Positions 6,297 through 8,809 of a DNA stretch of 8,809 nt are shown in pieces. Every line of letters begins with the position of its first letter. Position 1 is the stretch's first letter. This DNA comes from JAPXSY01 sp034003585 (GTDB taxonomy: Bacteria > Verrucomicrobiota > Kiritimatiellia > RFP12 > UBA1067). The stretch covers positions 1-8,809 of the forward strand of contig JAVEYH010000133.1 of the NCBI GenBank assembly GCA_034003585.1, read 5' to 3'. Position numbers and translations under genes: made by a program. Under the pieces are notes generated by a model, which was not told the origin of the DNA, made no database searches, and saw nothing but the letters and a program-made list of their open reading frames with translations.

Positions 6297-6497
6297 GTGA
6301 TCCAACTCCGATTGAAAAAAGGCGAGTCCGTCGAGCGCGCGCTCAAGCGGCTGAAGAAGATTATGGACAAGGAGGGCTTGTTGAAGCAGCTCCGCAATAA
6401 TCGCTACTACGAGAAGCCGTGCGAAAAGGCCCGCCGGAAATCGGCACGCGCCCGCATCCGCAACAATTCCCGCCGCTCCATGCGCGAGATGTTCTGA
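6297..6497 (+). CDS. rpsU: 30S ribosomal protein bS21
   Basis: A 66-residue basic protein beginning MIQLRLKKGESVERALKRL, with the bS21 core NNRYYEKPCEKARRKSARAR at about residues 38-57 and a short basic tail. The pattern 'ALKRLKK..DKEGLLKQLR...YYEKP' is diagnostic, and the length fits the family (about 60-70). bS21 binds the 30S platform close to the anti-SD of 16S rRNA and helps initiation. The start is GTG at 6297, chosen from the extended SD at 6282-6291; a GTG at 6288 would add three residues but lies within the SD. The gene is monocistronic, with its own promoter, a structured leader and a terminator directly behind it. It is convergent with nth. Confidence 0.94.
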   Translation: MIQLRLKKGESVERALKRLKKIMDKEGLLKQLRNNRYYEKPCEKARRKSARARIRNNSRRSMREMF

Positions 6498-6520
6498 CGG
6501 AACGGGTTCAGCCCTGACGC

Positions 6521-6559
6521 GACGCCTCCGGAATACCGGGGGCGTCTCTTTTTTTATTT
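6521..6559 (+). terminator. Intrinsic terminator of rpsU
   Basis: GACGCCTCCGG (6521-6531), loop AATA and CCGGGGGCGTC (6536-6546) make an 11-bp GC-rich stem with one G-T pair. The T-rich tail TCTTTTTTTATTT follows. It begins 24 bp after the rpsU stop and overlaps the last codons of nth on the other strand. There is no T-run in the opposite direction, so it serves rpsU only. Confidence 0.9.
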
Positions 6560-7198
6560 GGCGCAGGAGGGGCAGAACGGCGCCAGCGGGCACCCGTCAC
6601 AGCGCGGGTTGCGGGGCAGGCAGCGCGTCTGGCCGAACGCGACGAGGTACGAGTTCCAGGTTTTCCAATACCGCACCGGCAGCAGTTCGCGCAGCGCCAT
6701 CTCCGTCTCGAAGGGGGTTTTCGTGTCCACGAGGCCGAGCCGGTTGGTGATGCGGTGGACATGCACGTCCACGCAGATCGCGGGCTTGTTGAATCCCAGG
6801 GCCACCACCAGGTTGGCGGTCTTCCGCCCCACGCCGGGCAGCTCGCAGAGGGCCTCGACCGTATCGGGCAGCGTGCCGCCGAAGCGCTGCGCCAGGACAT
6901 CCGGCAGGGCCTTGAGGTGGCGCGCCTTGTCGCGGTAGAACCCCACGGGATAGATCAGCCGCTCGAGTTCGTTCTGGGGAATGCGCCGCAGGCCGTCCGG
7001 CGTGGCGGCCCGCGCGAAGAGCCGTTTGCAGGCCGCGGCGGTGCAGGCGTCTTTCGTGCGCGCGCTCAGGATCGTTCCGAGCAGCACCCGGAACGGGTCG
7101 CGGGTCTGCGCGGCCACCAGATCGATGATCGGGGCGCGCGTGCTGCGGAACGCGGCTTTCAGCAGCCGGTTGACGGAGGGAAGGTCTTCGCGTGTCAT
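6554..7198 (-). CDS. nth: Endonuclease III (DNA glycosylase/AP lyase)
   Basis: A 214-residue protein, close to the 211 of E. coli Nth. It removes oxidised pyrimidines in base excision repair and cleaves the resulting AP site. The helix-hairpin-helix LPGVGRKTANLV (120-131) contains the catalytic Lys126, and VDVHVHR (143-149) contains the catalytic Asp144, equal to E. coli Lys120 and Asp138. The [4Fe-4S] motif Cys-x6-Cys-x2-Cys-x5-Cys is complete at Cys193, 200, 203 and 209. Near the N-terminus ILSARTKD replaces the LSAQATD type. The start is ATG 7198; AGAGGAG lies immediately before it, a rather short spacing. The open frame extends to a TTG at 7225 with no SD. It lies 50 nt after the mnmA stop with no clear promoter between, so the two are probably co-transcribed. 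Confidence 0.94.
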   Translation of the reverse strand: MTREDLPSVNRLLKAAFRSTRAPIIDLVAAQTRDPFRVLLGTILSARTKDACTAAACKRLFARAATPDGLRRIPQNELERLIYPVGFYRDKARHLKALPDVLAQRFGGTLPDTVEALCELPGVGRKTANLVVALGFNKPAICVDVHVHRITNRLGLVDTKTPFETEMALRELLPVRYWKTWNSYLVAFGQTRCLPRNPRCDGCPLAPFCPSCAK

Positions 7199-7248
7199 AC
7201 TCCTCTTTCCGGTTGTCGGCCACAAAATAACGGAAACCGCCTAATCGG

Positions 7249-8355
7249 TCACGCCGCGATCCACCCGCCGCCCAGCACTTCGTCGCCGTCGTAGAGCACG
7301 GCCAGCTGGCCCGGCGTCACGGCGAACTGCGGCTCCGCGAAAAGCAGGTCGAACCCGTCGGGTTGCGGCCCGCCCGCGATCCGGGCCGGAACCCCCTTGT
7401 GCCGGTAACGCAGGCGCGCGGTGAGCGCGCGCCCCGTTTGCGGCGGCCCGCCCGCGATCCAAAGGAATCCGGTCACGCGGCACCTGTCGGAAAAGACCCC
7501 CTCGCGCGGGGCGACCACCAGCGTGTTGGTGTCGGCGTGAATCGCCTTCACATACATCTTGTGGCCGACCGCGATGCCGAGGCCGTCCCGCTGCCCCACC
7601 GTGTAGCGGATGATGCCGCGATGTTGGCCCAGCACCCGGCCTGCCTCATCCGTGATCGGACCCGGCTCCATGCCCTGGCCGCGGAACAGGACGGAGATGT
7701 CCTCGCCCTCGAAAAAATCCTGGCTCTCGGGTTTCTCGGTCAGGCTGCCCAGCCCCGCCCGCCGGGCGGTCTCGCGCACCTCGGCCTTGGTCATCGCGCC
7801 GAGCGGGAAGAGGGTCTGCGCCAGTTGCGCCTGCGTCAGGCGCGCGAGGAAATAGGACTGCTCTTTGGCGGGGTCCGCGCCGCGCAGCAGACGGAAAAGG
7901 CCCGACGCCCCGTCCCGGACGATCCGCGCGTAGTGTCCGGTGGCGAAGCGGTCGAACCCGATCCCCATCTCGCGGGCGCGTGCCGGCAGGAGCCCGAATT
8001 TCATGAGCGGGTTGCAGAGGGCGCAGGGGTTGGGCGTGCGGCCCGCCAGGTGCTGCTCGCGGAACGGGTCCAGCACCTCGCACCCGTACTCGCGGGTCAG
8101 GGACACGGTGTGGTGGGGGATGCCGAGGCGTTCGGCGACCGCGCGGGCCGCCGCGAGATCCTCCGCCTCGCCGGGGCCGAAACAGCCACTCTGTTTCGCG
8201 GCGGTCACGCCGAACGACGGGTCCCAGATGCTCATAGTCAGACCGATTACGCGGCAGCCCTGCTGTTGGAGCAGCCAGGCCGTGACCGCCGAATCCACGC
8301 CGCCGCTCAGCCCCACCGCAACGGTGGAAAAAGATTGTCCCACTTGGTTCTCCAT
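7249..8355 (-). CDS. mnmA: tRNA U34 2-thiouridylase, variant active site
   Basis: A 368-residue cytoplasmic enzyme that places sulfur on C2 of U34 in the tRNAs for Lys, Glu and Gln. The ATP pyrophosphatase P-loop is VGLSGGVDSAV (14-24). The tRNA and active-site loop is GRTPNPCALCN (105-115), with Cys111 and Cys114. ATGHYARI (138-145), AKEQSYFLARL (163-173), the RYTVGQRDGLGIA segment (250-262) and the C-terminal beta-barrel are all present, and the length is normal. In E. coli the active site is Asp99, Cys102 and Cys199. Here Asp99 is Cys111, and the usual SQDICF around the last Cys reads ESQDFFEGEDI (210-220), with no Cys. A further Cys58 lies in SGCFGPGEAED. The ATG at 8355 overlaps the TGA of the LamG gene by one base (TGATG); no strong SD is visible. 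It is followed by nth. Confidence 0.95.
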   Translation of the reverse strand: MENQVGQSFSTVAVGLSGGVDSAVTAWLLQQQGCRVIGLTMSIWDPSFGVTAAKQSGCFGPGEAEDLAAARAVAERLGIPHHTVSLTREYGCEVLDPFREQHLAGRTPNPCALCNPLMKFGLLPARAREMGIGFDRFATGHYARIVRDGASGLFRLLRGADPAKEQSYFLARLTQAQLAQTLFPLGAMTKAEVRETARRAGLGSLTEKPESQDFFEGEDISVLFRGQGMEPGPITDEAGRVLGQHRGIIRYTVGQRDGLGIAVGHKMYVKAIHADTNTLVVAPREGVFSDRCRVTGFLWIAGGPPQTGRALTARLRYRHKGVPARIAGGPQPDGFDLLFAEPQFAVTPGQLAVLYDGDEVLGGGWIAA

Positions 8356-8809
8356 CAGTGGATGCGGATGTTCGTTCCCCGCGAGGCCTCCGAATCGTCC
8401 GTCAGCATCACGTTCCGCAACTCCTGCTCGTCGAGGATCCGGTTGTAAATCCGGAAATTGTCAAGTAGCCCGCTGAAGCCGCGCGAGCCGTCCGACAGGT
8501 TCCAGTCGCCGACGAACAGGCTGGTTCCGGAGGCGGGCGTGCCGGTTCTGGCGATCGTGTTGGTGCTGCCGGCCGTCAGGACGGTTCCGGTGCCGTGGTA
8601 GAAGACCACGTTGTCCGCGCCGTAGCGTCCGTCAAAGGTCGCCGCCACGAAGATCCAGTCATTGGAGATCGGGATGATGTGGCCATCCGTCAGGGCGGAG
8701 TCGATTTTCAGTTCCGGTCTGGCGGTTTGCAGGGTGTTGTTATTCATCGCGACGGAAAATTCAAAACCGCTGCCTTTACAGGCGAGCCGGGTTACGGAAT
8801 TGCCCTGCG
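8355..8809 (-). CDS. LamG-domain protein, C-terminal part (5' end outside window)
   Basis: The frame is open from the right edge of the window to TGA at 8357-8355, giving 150 visible residues. An internal ATG at 8747 is not the start, because 20 further codons without a stop lie upstream of it. Residues about 20-134 are the second half of a LamG/concanavalin A-like beta-sandwich: DWIFVAATFDGR (50-61), VVFYHGTGT (67-75), LFVGDWNLSDGSRGFSGLLD (97-116) and NFRIYNRILDEQEL (117-130). This is the usual carbohydrate- or protein-binding module of large secreted proteins in this kind of bacterium. The protein ends SEASRGTNIRIH with no membrane anchor or sorting signal. Its stop overlaps the mnmA start, an odd pairing of a surface protein with a tRNA modification gene. 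Confidence 0.85.
   Translation of the reverse strand, partial: QGNSVTRLACKGSGFEFSVAMNNNTLQTARPELKIDSALTDGHIIPISNDWIFVAATFDGRYGADNVVFYHGTGTVLTAGSTNTIARTGTPASGTSLFVGDWNLSDGSRGFSGLLDNFRIYNRILDEQELRNVMLTDDSEASRGTNIRIH

Noticed and set aside
6203..6593. Minus-strand ORFs of 64 and 124 codons opposite rpsU
   Set aside because: They are antisense to rpsU and to its terminator and leader, with no recognisable product.
1..8809. CRISPR array, complete insertion sequence, toxin-antitoxin or defence genes
   Set aside because: No regular repeat-spacer pattern, transposase or recognisable defence protein is visible on either strand.

Overview
The window looks like chromosomal DNA from a GC-rich bacterium, probably of the PVC superphylum (Kiritimatiellota, Lentisphaerota or Verrucomicrobiota). 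This is inferred from gene content: a Tat-exported Gfo/Idh/MocA oxidoreductase, a secreted HEAT-repeat/ThuA fusion, AP-endonuclease-2-type TIM-barrel sugar isomerases and a LamG protein, a mix common in that group. No marker gene fixes the phylum. GC content is high throughout, so long antisense ORFs are common and were ignored.

Positions 1-5614 (minus strand) hold one tightly packed operon read right to left: a TetR-family repressor, a Tat-signal Gfo/Idh/MocA dehydrogenase, an 854-residue HEAT/beta-sandwich/ThuA protein, a xylose-isomerase-like TIM-barrel enzyme, and the start of a second TIM-barrel epimerase cut by the window edge. The first three junctions overlap or leave at most 14 bp; the last leaves 39 bp. 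A near-consensus sigma70-type promoter (TTGACA, 18 bp, TATAGT) lies just upstream of the TetR gene. A 7-bp inverted repeat covers its -10 element, so the repressor probably controls itself and the whole operon. The enzyme set suggests oxidation and isomerisation or cleavage of a sugar or glycoside, perhaps by a 3-keto-sugar route; the substrate is unknown.

Positions 5615-6015 are mostly non-coding. They hold a possible remnant of a gene's 3' end, a widely spaced 10-bp inverted repeat pair and a terminator behind tRNA-Tyr(GTA) (6016-6101, minus strand, CCA encoded). The tRNA promoter is divergent from that of rpsU (ribosomal protein bS21, 6297-6497, plus strand). The rpsU leader can fold into a long hairpin whose loop carries an SD-like GGGAGGA, followed by an extended SD and a GTG start. 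A strong intrinsic terminator follows rpsU.

Positions 6554-8809 (minus strand) carry nth (endonuclease III), mnmA (tRNA U34 2-thiouridylase) and the C-terminal part of a LamG-domain protein whose stop codon overlaps the mnmA start. The MnmA lacks the usual second catalytic cysteine and has Cys-x2-Cys in place of Asp-x2-Cys.

The points most worth a second look are the TetR-headed sugar operon with its operator, the structured rpsU leader, and the variant MnmA active site. No CRISPR array, complete mobile element or clear defence system was seen.
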